DNA of 64,000 nucleotides from contig NC_135043.1 of the NCBI RefSeq assembly GCF_051020975.1, forward strand, positions 310,001-374,000, read 5' to 3'. Position 1 is the stretch's first letter. Every line of letters begins with the position of its first letter. Shown here piece after piece: positions 42,626 to 59,800 of this stretch. A program made the translations under genes and the position numbers. A model generated the notes under the pieces. It did no database searches, had not been told where the DNA came from, and was given only the letters and a program-made list of their open reading frames with translations. This stretch comes from Osmia lignaria lignaria (lineage: Eukaryota > Arthropoda > Insecta > Hymenoptera > Megachilidae).

Positions 42626-45516
42626 TTCTATATTAAGTGTATATTGCATTATATCTCATGTAGATATAGTAACAATGACATTGTTATTAAACGTATGTTA
42701 CATTATATCTCATGTATATATAGCAACAATGACATTGTTATTATATGTACATTTTAGTATATCTCATGTATGTATAGTGACAATGACATTGTTATTAAAT
42801 GTATATTATATTATATCCCATGGAGATATACTAATAATGACATTGATATTAAATATATATTACATCTCTGATGTAGATATAGTAACAACTGTACTGCTAT
42901 TAAATGTATATTACATCATATCTCTTGTATATATAGTAACAATGACATTGTTATTATATCTACATTCCATCAAATCATGTAGATATAGTAACAATGACAT
43001 TGTTATTATATGTACAATCCATTATATCATGTAGATATAGTAACAATGACATTGTTATTAAATATATATTACATTATATCTCACGTTGATATAGTAACAA
43101 TGACAATGTTATTAAACCTATATTGCATTATATCGAGTAGATATCGAAACAATGACATTGTCATCATGTGTATATTACATTATATCTCATGTAGATATAG
43201 TAATAGTGACTTCTATATTATGTGTATATTGCATTATATCTCATGTAGATATAGTAACAGTGACGTTGTTATTAAACGTATGTTACATTATATCTCATGT
43301 ATATATAGCAACAATGACATTGTTATTATATGTACATTACAGTATATCTCATGTAGACATAGTAATAATGTCTTCTATATTAAGTGTATATTGCATTATA
43401 TCGCATGTAGATATAGTAACAATGACATTGTTTTAAATATATATTACATTATATCTCATGTGGATATAGTAACAATGACACTTTCATTAAATGTATAGTA
43501 CATTATATCTCATGTATATATCGTAACAATGACAGTGTTATTACATGTATATTCCATTATATCACGTAGATATAGAAACAATGACATTGTTATTAAACCT
43601 ATATTGCATTATATCGAGTAGATATCGTAACAACGACATTGCTATAAAGTGTATATTACATTATATCTCATGTATATATAGTAACGATGACAGTGTTATT
43701 ACATGTATATTCCATCATATCATGTAGATTTAGTAACAATGACATTGTTTTAAATATATATTACATTATATCTCATGTGGATATAATAACAATGACATCT
43801 TCATTAAATGTATAGTACATCATATCTCATGTATATATAGTAACAATGACATTGTTATTATATGTACATTCCATTATATCATGTAGATATAGTAACAATG
43901 ACATTGTTTTAAATACATATTACATTATATCTCATGTGGATATAGTAACAATGACACTTTCATTAAATGTATAGTACATTATATCTCATGTATATATCGT
44001 AACAATGACACTGTTATTACATGTATATTCCATTATATCATGTAGATATAGTAACAATGACATTGTTATTAAACCTACTTTACATTATATCGAGTAGATA
44101 TAGTAATAAGTGTGTTGCTATTAAATGTATATTACATTATATCTCATGTATATATAGTAACAATGACGGTGTTATTACATGTATATTCCATTATATCATG
44201 TAGATATAATAACAATGACATTGTTATTAAACGTATGTTACATTACATCTCATGTATATATAGCAACAATGACATTGTTATTATATGTACATTACAGTAT
44301 ATCTCATGTATGTATAGTGGCAATGACATTGTTATTAAATGTATATTATATTATATCCCATGGAGATATACTAATAATGACATTGATATTAAATATATAT
44401 TACATCTCTGATGTAGATATAGTAACAACTGTACTGCTATTAAATGTATATTACATCATATCTCATGTATATATAGTAACAATGACATTGTTATTATATC
44501 TACATTCCATCAAATCATGTAGATATAGTAACAATGGCATTGTTATTATATGTACATTCCATTATATCATGTAGATATAGTAACAATGACATTGTTATTA
44601 AATATATATTACATTATATCTCACGTTGATATAGTAACAATGACAATGTTATTAAACCTATATTGCATTATATCGAGTAGATATCGAAACAATGACATTG
44701 TTATCAAGTGTATATTACATTATATCTCATGTAGATATAGTAATAATGTCTTCTATATTAAGTGTATATTGCATTATATCGTATGTAGATATAGTAACAA
44801 TGACATTGTTTTAAATACATATTACATTATATCTCGTGTGGATATAGTAGCAATGACACTTTCATTAAATGTATAGTACATTATATCTCATATATATATC
44901 GTAACAATGACAGTGTTATTACATGTATATTCCATTATATCACGTAGATATAGAAACAATGACATTGTTATTAAACCTATATTGCATTATATCGAGTAGA
45001 TATCGTAACAATGACATTGTTATAAAGTGTATATTACATTATATCTCATGTAGATATAGTAACAAGAGTATTGCTATTAAATGTATTTTACATTATATCT
45101 CATGTATATATAGTAACAACGACAGTGTTATTACATGTATATTCCATTATATCATGTAGATTTAGTAACAATGACGTTGTTTTAAATATATATTACATTA
45201 TATCTAATGTGGATATAGTAACAATGACATCTTCATTAAATGCAGAGTACATTATATCTCATGTATATATAGTAACAATGACATTGTTATTAAACCTATA
45301 TTGCATTATATCGAGTAGATATCGAAACAATGACATTGTCATCAAGTGTATATTACATTATACCTCATGTAGATATAGTAATAATGATTTCTATATTAAG
45401 TGTATATTGCATTATATCTCATGTAGATATAGTAACAATGACATTGTTATTAAACGTATGTTACATTATATCTCATGTATATATAGCAACAATGACATTG
45501 TTATTATATGTACATT
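42626..45516 (+). repeat. Second copy of the 2,763-bp direct tandem duplication
   Basis: It follows directly on the first copy. It ends at the C unit, where ACATTTTAG (42754) is replaced by ACATTACAG (45517). After that the sequence enters a different cassette with GTAACGATGGCAGTG and ATGGAGATTTAG variants. Confidence 0.88.
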
Positions 45517-46775
45517 ACAGTGTATCTCATGTATGTATAGTTACAATGACATTGTTATTAAATGTATATTATATTATATCCCATGGAGATATACTAATAA
45601 TGACATTGATATTAAATATATATTACATCTCTGATGTAGATATAGTAACAACTGTATTGCTATTAAATGTATATTACATTATATCTCATGTATATATAGT
45701 AACGATGGCAGTGTTATTACATGTATATTCCATTATATCATGGAGATTTAGTAACAATGACATTGTTTTAAATATATATTCCATTATATCTCATGTGGAT
45801 ATAGTAACAATGACATCTTCATTAAATGTATAGTACATTATATCTCATGTATATATAGTAACAATGACATTGTTATTATATGTACATTCCATTATATCAT
45901 GTAGACATAGTAACAATGACATTGTTATTAAATATATTTTACATTATATCTCATGTGGATATAGTAACAATGACACTTTCATTAAAGGTATAGTACATTA
46001 TATCTCATGTATATATCGTAACAATGACAGTGTTATTACATGTATATTCCATTATATCACGTAGATATAGAAACAATGACATTGTTATTAAACCTATATT
46101 GCATTATATCGAGTAGATATCGTAACAATGACATTGCTATAAAGTGTATATTACATTATATCTCATGTAGATATAGTAACAAGTGTATTGCTATTAAATG
46201 TATTTTACATTATATCTCATGTATATATAGTAACAATGACATTGTTATTAAGGGTATATAACATTATATCGAGTAGATATAGTAACAAGTGTGTTGCTAT
46301 TAAATGTATATTACATTATATCTCATGTATATATAGTAACAATGACAGTGTTGTTACATGTATATTCCATTATATCATGTAGATATAGTAACAATGACAT
46401 TGTTATTAAATATATATTACATTATATCTCACGTAGATATAGTAACAATGACAATGTTATTAAACCTATATTGCATTATATCGAGTAGATATCGAAACAA
46501 TGACATTGTCATCATGTGTATATTACATTATATCTCATGTAGATATAGTAATAGTGACTTCTATATTAAGTGTATATTGCATTATATCTCATGTAGATAT
46601 AGTAACAATGACATTGTTATTAAACGTATGTTACATTATATCTCATGTATATATAGCAACAATGACATTGTTATTATATGTACATTACAGCATATCTCAT
46701 GTATGTATAGTGACAATGACATTGTTATTAAATGTATATTATATTATATCCCATGGAGATATACTAATAATGACG
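45517..46775 (+). repeat. Mixed monomer block between the 2,763- and 7,124-bp duplications
   Basis: These are ordinary monomers with private changes: ATGGAGATTTAG near 45740, GTAGACATAG near 45902, ATTAAAGGTATAG near 45983 and CAGCATATC near 46688. Around 46418 the unit reads TTACATTATATCTCACGTAG. At nine other places the equivalent reads TTACAGATATCTCACGTAG. This block may keep the form that existed before that change. No gene is seen. Confidence 0.78.
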
Positions 46776-48125
46776 TTGGTATTAAATATATATTACATCT
46801 CTGATGTAGATATAGTAACAACTGTACTGCTATTAAATGTATATTGCATTATATCTCATGTATATATAGTAACGATGACAGTGTTATCAAATATATATTA
46901 CATTATATCTCATGTAGATATAGTAACAATGACAATGTTATTAAACCTATATTGCATTATATCGAGTAGATATCGAAACAATGACATTGTTATCAAGTGT
47001 ATATTACATTATATCTCATGTAGATATAGTAATAATGTCTTCTATATTAAGTGTATATTGCATTATATCTCATGTATATATAGTAACGATGACAGTGTTA
47101 TTACATGTATATTCCATTATATCATGTAGATTTAGTAACAATGACATTGTTTTAAATATATATTACATTATATCTCATGTAGATATAGTAACAATGACAT
47201 TGTTATTAAACCTATATTGCATTATATCGAGTAGATATCGTAACAATGACATTGTTATCAAGTGTATATTACATTATATCTCATGTAGATATATTAACAA
47301 GTGTATTGCTATTCAATGTATTTTACATTATATCGAGTAGATATAGTAATAAGTGTGTTGCTATTAAATGTATATTACATTATATCTCATGTATATATAG
47401 TAACAATGACAGTGTTATTACATGTATATTCCATTATATCATGTAGATTTAGTAACAATGACATTGTTTTAAGTATATAATACATTATATCTCATGTGGA
47501 TATAGTAACAATGACATCTTCATTAAATGTATAGTACATTATATCTCATGTATATATAGTAACAATGACATTGTTATTATATGTACATTCCATTATATCA
47601 GGTAGATATAGTAACAATGACATTGTTATTAAATATATATTACATTATATCTCATGTAGATATAGTAACAGTGACATTGTTATTAAACGTATATTACATT
47701 ATATCTCATGTAGATATAGTAACAATGACAATGTTGTTAAGTGTATATTACATTATATCTCATGTAGATATAGTAATAATGACTTCTATATTAAGTGTAT
47801 ATTGCATTATATCGCATGTAGATATAGTAACAATGACACTGTTTTAAATACATATTACATTATATCTCATGTGGATATAGTAACAATGACATCTTCATTA
47901 AATGTATAGTACATTATATCTCATGTATATATAGTAACAATGACATTGTTATTATATGTACATTCCATCATATCATGTAGATATAGTAACAATGACATTG
48001 TTATTAAATATATATTACATTATGTCTCGTGTGGATATAGCAACAATGACATCTTCATTAAATGTATAGTACATTATATCTCATGTATATATAGTAACAA
48101 TGACATTGTTATTATATGTACATTC

Positions 48126-48443
48126 CATTATATCATGTAGATATAGTAACAATGACATTGTTTTAAATACATATTACATTATATCTCATGTGGATATAGT
48201 AACAATGACACTTTCATTAAATGTATAGTACATTATATCTCATGTATATATAGTAACAATGACATTGTTATTATATGTACATTCCATTATATCATGTAGA
48301 TATAGTAACAATGACATTGTTTTAAATACATATTACATTATATCTCATGTGGATATAGTAACAATGACACTTTCATTAAATGTATAGTACATTATATCTC
48401 ATGTATATATCGTAACAATGACACTGTTATTACATGTATATTC
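48126..48443 (+). repeat. Three-monomer local repeat, 159 bp, two copies
   Basis: The units are 48126-48284 and 48285-48443, each made of 51+54+54 bp. They contain GTTTTAAATACATATTA, then GTGGATATAG...ACTTTCATT, then TATATAGTAAC. The last monomer differs between copies (TATATCGTAAC...CACTG in the second). The same pair recurs 7,124 bp to the right. Confidence 0.82.
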
Positions 48444-51095
48444 CATTATATCATGTAGATATAGTAACAATGACATTGTTATTAAACCTATATTGCATTA
48501 TATCGCGTAGATATCGTAACAATGACATTGTTATCAAGTGTATATTACATTATATCTCATGTAGATATATTAACAGGTGTATTGCTATTCAATGTATTTT
48601 ACATTATATCGAGTAGATATAGTAATAAGTGTGTTGCTATTAAATGTATATTACATTATATCTCATGTATATATAGTAACAATGACGGTGTTATTACATG
48701 TATATTCCATTATATCATGTAGATATAGTAACAATGACATTGTTATTAAACGTATGTTACATTATATCTCATGTATATATAGCAACAATGACATTGTTAT
48801 TATATGTACATTTTAGTATATCTCATGTATGTATAGTGACAATGACATTGTTATTAAATGTACATTATATTATATCCCATGGAGATATACTAATAATGAC
48901 ATTGATATTAAATATATATTACATCTCTGATGTAGATATAGTAACAACTGTACTGCTATTAAATGTATATTACATCATATCTCATGTATATATAGTAACA
49001 ATGACATTGTTATTATATCTACATTCCATCAAATCATGTAGATATAGTAACAATGACATTGTTATTATATGTACAATCCATTATATCATGTAGATATAGT
49101 AACAATGACATTGTTATTAAATATATATTACATTATATCTCACGTTGATATAGTAACAATGACAATGTTATTAAACCTATATTGCATTATATCGAGTAGA
49201 TATCGAAACAATGACATTGTCATCATGTGTATATTACATTATATCTCATGTAGATATAGTAATAGTGACTTCTATATTATGTGTATATTGCATTATATCT
49301 CATGTAGATATAGTAACAGTGACGTTGTTATTAAACGTATGTTACATTATATCTCATGTATATATAGCAACAATGACATTGTTATTATATGTACATTACA
49401 GTATATCTCATGTAGACATAGTAATAATGTCTTCTATATTAAGTGTATATTGCATTATATCGCATGTAGATATAGTAACAATGACATTGTTTTAAATATA
49501 TATTACATTATATCTCATGTGGATATAGTAACAATGACACTTTCATTAAATGTATAGTACATTATATCTCATGTATATATCGTAACAATGACAGTGTTAT
49601 TACATGTATATTCCATTATATCACGTAGATATAGAAACAATGACATTGTTATTAAACCTATATTGCATTATATCGAGTAGATATCGTAACAACGACATTG
49701 CTATAAAGTGTATATTACATTATATCTCATGTATATATAGTAACGATGACAGTGTTATTACATGTATATTCCATCATATCATGTAGATTTAGTAACAATG
49801 ACATTGTTTTAAATATATATTACATTATATCTCATGTGGATATAATAACAATGACATCTTCATTAAATGTATAGTACATTATATCTCATGTATATATAGT
49901 AACAATGACATTGTTATTATATGTACATTCCATTATATCATGTAGATATAGTAACAATGACATTGTTTTAAATACATATTACATTATATCTCATGTGGAT
50001 ATAGTAACAATGACACTTTCATTAAATGTATAGTACATTATATCTCATGTATATATCGTAACAATGACACTGTTATTACATGTATATTCCATTATATCAT
50101 GTAGATATAGTAACAATGACATTGTTATTAAACCTATATTGCATTATATCGCGTAGATATCGTAACAATGACATTGTTATCAAGTGTATATTACATTATA
50201 TCTCATGTAGATATATTAACAGGTGTATTGCTATTCAATGTATTTTACATTATATCGAGTAGATATAGTAATAAGTGTGTTGCTATTAAATGTATATTAC
50301 ATTATATCTCATGTATATATAGTAACAATGACGGTGTTATTACATGTATATTCCATTATATCATGTAGATATAGTAACAATGACATTGTTATTAAACGTA
50401 TGTTACATTATATCTCATGTATATATAGCAACAATGACATTGTTATTATATGTACATTTTAGTATATCTCATGTATGTATAGTGACAATGACATTGTTAT
50501 TAAATGTATATTATATTATATCCCATGGAGATATACTAATAATGACATTGATATTAAATATATATTACATCTCTGATGTAGATATAGTAACAACTGTACT
50601 GCTATTAAATGTATATTACATCATATCTCATGTATATATAGTAACAATGACATTGTTATTAAGGGTATATAACATTATATCGAGTAGATATAGTAACAAG
50701 TGTGTTGCTATTAAATGTATATTACATTATATCTCATGTATATATAGTAACAATGACAGTGTTGTTACATGTATATTCCATTATATCATGTAGATTTAGT
50801 AACAATGACATTGTTATTATATGTACATTCCATTATATCATGTAGATATAGTAACAATGACATTGTTATTAAATATATATTACATTATGTCTCATGTAGA
50901 TATAGTGACAATGCCAATGTTATTAAAGCTATATTGCATTATATCGAGTAGATATCGAAACAATGACATTGTTATCAAGTGTATATTACATTATATCTCA
51001 TGTAGATGTAGTAATAATGACTTCTATATTAAGTGTATATTGCATTATATCGCATGTAGATATAGTAACAATGACATTGTTTTAAATACATATTA

Positions 51096-51415
51096 CATTA
51101 TATCTCATGTGGATATAGCAACAATGACATCTTCATTAAATGTATAGTACATTATATCTCATGTATATATAGTAACACTGACATTGTTATTATATGTACA
51201 TTCCATTATATCATGTAGATATAGTAACAATGACATTGTTATTAAATATATATTACATTATATCTCATGTGGATATAGCAACAATGACATCTTCATTAAA
51301 TGTATAGTACATTATATCTCATGTATATATAGTAACACTGACATTGTTATTATATGTACATTCCATTATATCATGTAGATATAGTAACAATGACATTGTT
51401 ATTAAATATATATTA
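51096..51415 (+). repeat. Three-monomer local repeat, 160 bp, two copies
   Basis: The units are 51096-51255 and 51256-51415 (54+54+52 bp). Both contain the rare TATAGCAACAATGACATC and GTAACACTGACATTG variants, which mark a recent local duplication. It is also present at 58220-58539 in the second 7,124-bp copy, so it predates that large duplication. Confidence 0.87.
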
Positions 51416-53899
51416 CATTATATCTCATGTAGATATAGTAACAGTGACATTGTTATTAAACGTATATTACATTATATCTCATGTAGATATAGTAATAATG
51501 TCTTCTATATTAAGTGTATATTGCATTATATCGTATGTAGATATAGTAACAATGACATTGTTTTAAATACATATTACATTATATCTCGTGTGGATATAGT
51601 AGCAATGACACTTTCATTAAATGTATAGTACATTATATCTCATATATATATCGTAACAATGACAGTGTTATTACATGTATATTCCATTATATCACGTAGA
51701 TATAGAAACAATGACATTGTTATTAAACCTATATTGCATTATATCGAGTAGATATCGTAACAATGACATTGTTATAAAGTGTATATTACATTATATCTCA
51801 TGTAGATATAGTAACAAGAGTATTGCTATTAAATGTATTTTACATTATATCTCATGTATATATAGTAACAACGACAGTGTTATTACATGTATATTCCATT
51901 ATATCATGTAGATTTAGTAACAATGACGTTGTTTTAAATATATATTACATTATATCTAATGTGGATATAGTAACAATGACATCTTCATTAAATGCAGAGT
52001 ACATTATATCTCATGTATATATAGTAACAATGACATTGTTATTAAACCTATATTGCATTATATCGAGTAGATATCGAAACAATGACATTGTCATCAAGTG
52101 TATATTACATTATACCTCATGTAGATATAGTAATAATGATTTCTATATTAAGTGTATATTGCATTATATCTCATGTAGATATAGTAACAATGACATTGTT
52201 ATTAAACGTATGTTACATTATATCTCATGTATATATAGCAACAATGACATTGTTATTATATGTACATTACAGTATATCTCATGTATGTATAGTGACAATG
52301 ACATTGTTATTAAATGTATATTATATTATATCCCATGGAGATATACTAATAATGACATTGATATTAAATCTATATTACATCTCTGATGTAGATATAGTAA
52401 CAACTGTACTGCTATTAAATGTATATTACATTATGTCTCATGTATATATAGTAACGATGACAGTGTTATTACATGTATATTCCATTATATCATGTAGATT
52501 TAGTAACAATGACATTGTTATTAAACGTATATTACATTATATCTCATGGAGATATAGTAACAATGACATTGTTATTAAACGTATATTACATTATATCTCA
52601 TGTAGATATAGTAACAATGACAATGTTATTAAGTGTATATTACATTATATCTCATGTAGATATACTAATAATGACATTGATATTAAATATATATTACATC
52701 TCTGATGTAGATATAGTAACAACTGTATCGCTATTTAATGTATATTACATTATATCTCATGTATATATAGTAACAATGACATTGTTATTAAATATATATT
52801 ACATTATATCTCATGTAGATATAGTAACAATGACAATGTTATTAAACCTATATTGCATTATATCGAGTAGATATCGAAACAATGACATTGTTATCAAGTG
52901 TATATTACATTATATCTCATGTAGATATAGTAATAATGTCTTCTATATTAAGTGTATATTGCATTATATCGCATGTAGATATAGTAACAATGACATTGTT
53001 ATAAATACATATTACATTATATCTCATGTGGATATAGTAACAATGGCACTTTCATTAAATGTATAGTACATTATATCTCATGTATATATCGTAACAATGA
53101 CAGTGTTATTACATGTATATTCCATTATATCACGTAGATATAGAAACAATGACATTGTTATTAAACCTATATTGCATTATATCGAGTAGATATCGTAACA
53201 ATGACATTGCTATAAAGTGTATATTACATTATATCTCATGTAGATATAGTAACAAGTGTATTGCTATTAAATGTATTTTACATTATATCTCATGTATATA
53301 TAGTAACAATGACATTGTTATTAAGGGTATATAACATTATATCGAGTAGATATAGTAACAAGTGTGTTGCTATTAAATGTATATTACATTATATCTCATG
53401 TATATATAGTAACAATGACAGTGTTGTTACATGTATATTCCATTATATCATGTAGATTTAGTAACAATGGCATTGTTATTATATGTACATTCCATTATAT
53501 CATGTAGATATAGTAACAATGACATTGTTATTAAATATATATTACAGATATCTCACGTAGATATAGTAACAATGACAATGTTATTAAACCTATATTGCAT
53601 TATATCGAGTAGATATCGAAACAATGACATTGTCATCATGTGTATATTACATTATACCTCATGTAGATATAGTAATAGTGACTTCTATATTAAGTGTATA
53701 TTGCATTATATCTCATGTAGATATAGTAACAATGACATTGTTATTAAACGTATGTTACATTATATCTCATGTATATATAGCAACAATGACATTGTTATTA
53801 TATGTACATTACAGTATATCTCATGTATGTATAGTGACAATGACATTGTTATTAAATGTATATTATATTATATCCCATGGAGATATACTAATAATGACA

Positions 53900-56800
53900 T
53901 TGGTATTAAATATATATTACATCTCTGATGTAGATATAGTAACAACTGTACTGCTATTAAATGTATATTGCATTATATCTCATGTATATATAGTAACGAT
54001 GACAGTGTTATCAAATATATATTACATTATATCTCATGTAGATATAGTAACAATGACAATGTTATTAAACCTATATTGCATTATATCGAGTAGATATCGA
54101 AACAATGACATTGTTATCAAGTGTATATTACATTATATCTCATGTAGATATAGTAATAATGTCTTCTATATTAAGTGTATATTGCATTATATCTCATGTA
54201 TATATAGTAACGATGACAGTGTTATTACATGTATATTCCATTATATCATGTAGATTTAGTAACAATGACATTGTTTTAAATATATATTACATTATATCTC
54301 ATGTAGATATAGTAACAATGACATTGTTATTAAACCTATATTGCATTATATCGAGTAGATATCGTAACAATGACATTGTTATCAAGTGTATATTACATTA
54401 TATCTCATGTAGATATATTAACAAGTGTATTGCTATTCAATGTATTTTACATTATATCGAGTAGATATAGTAATAAGTGTGTTGCTATTAAATGTATATT
54501 ACATTATATCTCATGTATATATAGTAACAATGACAGTGTTATTACATGTATATTCCATTATATCATGTAGATTTAGTAACAATGACATTGTTTTAAGTAT
54601 ATAATACATTATATCTCATGTGGATATAGTAACAATGACATCTTCATTAAATGTATAGTACATTATATCTCATGTATATATAGTAACAATGACATTGTTA
54701 TTATATGTACATTCCATTATATCAGGTAGATATAGTAACAATGACATTGTTATTAAATATATATTACATTATATCTCATGTAGATATAGTAACAGTGACA
54801 TTGTTATTAAACGTATATTACATTATATCTCATGTAGATATAGTAACAATGACAATGTTGTTAAGTGTATATTACATTATATCTCATGTAGATATAGTAA
54901 TAATGACTTCTATATTAAGTGTATATTGCATTATATCGCATGTAGATATAGTAACAATGACACTGTTTTAAATACATATTACATTATATCTCATGTGGAT
55001 ATAGTAACAATGACATCTTCATTAAATGTATAGTACATTATATCTCATGTATATATAGTAACAATGACATTGTTATTATATGTACATTCCATCATATCAT
55101 GTAGATATAGTAACAATGACATTGTTATTAAATATATATTACATTATGTCTCGTGTGGATATAGCAACAATGACATCTTCATTAAATGTATAGTACATTA
55201 TATCTCATGTATATATAGTAACAATGACATTGTTATTATATGTACATTCCATTATATCATGTAGATATAGTAACAATGACATTGTTTTAAATACATATTA
55301 CATTATATCTCATGTGGATATAGTAACAATGACACTTTCATTAAATGTATAGTACATTATATCTCATGTATATATAGTAACAATGACATTGTTATTATAT
55401 GTACATTCCATTATATCATGTAGATATAGTAACAATGACATTGTTTTAAATACATATTACATTATATCTCATGTGGATATAGTAACAATGACACTTTCAT
55501 TAAATGTATAGTACATTATATCTCATGTATATATCGTAACAATGACACTGTTATTACATGTATATTCCATTATATCATGTAGATATAGTAACAATGACAT
55601 TGTTATTAAACCTATATTGCATTATATCGCGTAGATATCGTAACAATGACATTGTTATCAAGTGTATATTACATTATATCTCATGTAGATATATTAACAG
55701 GTGTATTGCTATTCAATGTATTTTACATTATATCGAGTAGATATAGTAATAAGTGTGTTGCTATTAAATGTATATTACATTATATCTCATGTATATATAG
55801 TAACAATGACGGTGTTATTACATGTATATTCCATTATATCATGTAGATATAGTAACAATGACATTGTTATTAAACGTATGTTACATTATATCTCATGTAT
55901 ATATAGCAACAATGACATTGTTATTATATGTACATTTTAGTATATCTCATGTATGTATAGTGACAATGACATTGTTATTAAATGTATATTATATTATATC
56001 CCATGGAGATATACTAATAATGACATTGATATTAAATATATATTACATCTCTGATGTAGATATAGTAACAACTGTACTGCTATTAAATGTATATTACATC
56101 ATATCTCATGTATATATAGTAACAATGACATTGTTATTATATCTACATTCCATCAAATCATGTAGATATAGTAACAATGACATTGTTATTATATGTACAA
56201 TCCATTATATCATGTAGATATAGTAACAATGACATTGTTATTAAATATATATTACATTATATCTCACGTTGATATAGTAACAATGACAATGTTATTAAAC
56301 CTATATTGCATTATATCGAGTAGATATCGAAACAATGACATTGTCATCATGTGTATATTACATTATATCTCATGTAGATATAGTAATAGTGACTTCTATA
56401 TTATGTGTATATTGCATTATATCTCATGTAGATATAGTAACAGTGACGTTGTTATTAAACGTATGTTACATTATATCTCATGTATATATAGCAACAATGA
56501 CATTGTTATTATATGTACATTACAGTATATCTCATGTAGACATAGTAATAATGTCTTCTATATTAAGTGTATATTGCATTATATCGCATGTAGATATAGT
56601 AACAATGACATTGTTTTAAATATATATTACATTATATCTCATGTGGATATAGTAACAATGACACTTTCATTAAATGTATAGTACATTATATCTCATGTAT
56701 ATATCGTAACAATGACAGTGTTATTACATGTATATTCCATTATATCACGTAGATATAGAAACAATGACATTGTTATTAAACCTATATTGCATTATATCGA

Positions 56801-59800
56801 GTAGATATCGTAACAACGACATTGCTATAAAGTGTATATTACATTATATCTCATGTATATATAGTAACGATGACAGTGTTATTACATGTATATTCCATCA
56901 TATCATGTAGATTTAGTAACAATGACATTGTTTTAAATATATATTACATTATATCTCATGTGGATATAATAACAATGACATCTTCATTAAATGTATAGTA
57001 CATTATATCTCATGTATATATAGTAACAATGACATTGTTATTATATGTACATTCCATTATATCATGTAGATATAGTAACAATGACATTGTTTTAAATACA
57101 TATTACATTATATCTCATGTGGATATAGTAACAATGACACTTTCATTAAATGTATAGTACATTATATCTCATGTATATATCGTAACAATGACACTGTTAT
57201 TACATGTATATTCCATTATATCATGTAGATATAGTAACAATGACATTGTTATTAAACCTATATTGCATTATATCGCGTAGATATCGTAACAATGACATTG
57301 TTATCAAGTGTATATTACATTATATCTCATGTAGATATATTAACAGGTGTATTGCTATTCAATGTATTTTACATTATATCGAGTAGATATAGTAATAAGT
57401 GTGTTGCTATTAAATGTATATTACATTATATCTCATGTATATATAGTAACAATGACGGTGTTATTACATGTATATTCCATTATATCATGTAGATATAGTA
57501 ACAATGACATTGTTATTAAACGTATGTTACATTATATCTCATGTATATATAGCAACAATGACATTGTTATTATATGTACATTTTAGTATATCTCATGTAT
57601 GTATAGTGACAATGACATTGTTATTAAATGTATATTATATTATATCCCATGGAGATATACTAATAATGACATTGATATTAAATATATATTACATCTCTGA
57701 TGTAGATATAGTAACAACTGTACTGCTATTAAATGTATATTACATCATATCTCATGTATATATAGTAACAATGACATTGTTATTAAGGGTATATAACATT
57801 ATATCGAGTAGATATAGTAACAAGTGTGTTGCTATTAAATGTATATTACATTATATCTCATGTATATATAGTAACAATGACAGTGTTGTTACATGTATAT
57901 TCCATTATATCATGTAGATTTAGTAACAATGACATTGTTATTATATGTACATTCCATTATATCATGTAGATATAGTAACAATGACATTGTTATTAAATAT
58001 ATATTACATTATGTCTCATGTAGATATAGTGACAATGCCAATGTTATTAAACCTATATTGCATTATATCGAGTAGATATCGAAACAATGACATTGTTATC
58101 AAGTGTATATTACATTATATCTCATGTAGATGTAGTAATAATGACTTCTATATTAAGTGTATATTGCATTATATCGCATGTAGATATAGTAACAATGACA
58201 TTGTTTTAAATACATATTACATTATATCTCATGTGGATATAGCAACAATGACATCTTCATTAAATGTATAGTACATTATATCTCATGTATATATAGTAAC
58301 ACTGACATTGTTATTATATGTACATTCCATTATATCATGTAGATATAGTAACAATGACATTGTTATTAAATATATATTACATTATATCTCATGTGGATAT
58401 AGCAACAATGACATCTTCATTAAATGTATAGTACATTATATCTCATGTATATATAGTAACACTGACATTGTTATTATATGTACATTCCATTATATCATGT
58501 AGATATAGTAACAATGACATTGTTATTAAATATATATTACATTATATCTCATGTAGATATAGTAACAGTGACATTGTTATTAAACGTATATTACATTATA
58601 TCTCATGTAGATATAGTAATAATGTCTTCTATATTAAGTGTATATTGCATTATATCGTATGTAGATATAGTAACAATGACATTGTTTTAAATACATATTA
58701 CATTATATCTCGTGTGGATATAGTAGCAATGACACTTTCATTAAATGTATAGTACATTATATCTCATATATATATCGTAACAATGACAGTGTTATTACAT
58801 GTATATTCCATTATATCACGTAGATATAGAAACAATGACATTGTTATTAAACCTATATTGCATTATATCGAGTAGATATCGTAACAATGACATTGTTATA
58901 AAGTGTATATTACATTATATCTCATGTAGATATAGTAACAAGAGTATTGCTATTAAATGTATTTTACATTATATCTCATGTATATATAGTAACAACGACA
59001 GTGTTATTACATGTATATTCCATTATATCATGTAGATTTAGTAACAATGACGTTGTTTTAAATATATATTACATTATATCTAATGTGGATATAGTAACAA
59101 TGACATCTTCATTAAATGCAGAGTACATTATATCTCATGTATATATAGTAACAATGACATTGTTATTAAACCTATATTGCATTATATCGAGTAGATATCG
59201 AAACAATGACATTGTCATCAAGTGTATACTACATTATACCTCATGTAGATATAGTAATAATGATTTCTATATTAAGTGTATATTGCATTATATCTCATGT
59301 AGATATAGTAACAATGACATTGTTATTAAACGTATGTTACATTATATCTCATGTATATATAGCAACAATGACATTGTTATTATATGTACATTACAGTATA
59401 TCTCATGTATGTATAGTGACAATGACATTGTTATTAAATGTATATTATATTATATCCCATGGAGATATACTAATAATGACATTGATATTAAATCTATATT
59501 ACATCTCTGATGTAGATATAGTAACAACTGTACTGCTATTAAATGTATATTACATTATGTCTCATGTATATATAGTAACGATGACAGTGTTATTACATGT
59601 ATATTCCATTATATCATGTAGATTTAGTAACAATGACATTGTTATTAAACGTATATTACATTATATCTCATGGAGATATAGTAACAATGACATTGTTATT
59701 AAACGTATATTACATTATATCTCATGTAGATATAGTAACAATGACAATGTTATTAAGTGTATATTACATTATATCTCATGTAGATATACTAATAATGACA

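Larger units (their letters stand above)
46776..53899 (+). repeat. First copy of a 7,124-bp direct tandem duplication
   Basis: Bases 46776-54011 match 53900-61135 at a constant 7,124-bp offset. The left limit is G at 46775 against A at 53899. Three internal differences were noticed: 48863 (C, partner T), 50928 (G, partner C) and 52105 (T, partner C). That is about 0.04% if no others were missed. The unit contains the 159-bp and 160-bp local repeats listed separately. Confidence 0.9.

Noticed and set aside
36465..46261. A further simple tandem duplication at a 9,575-bp offset
   Set aside because: The match around 36465 and 46040 is short and reflects shared cassette content. It does not continue as a single long segment.
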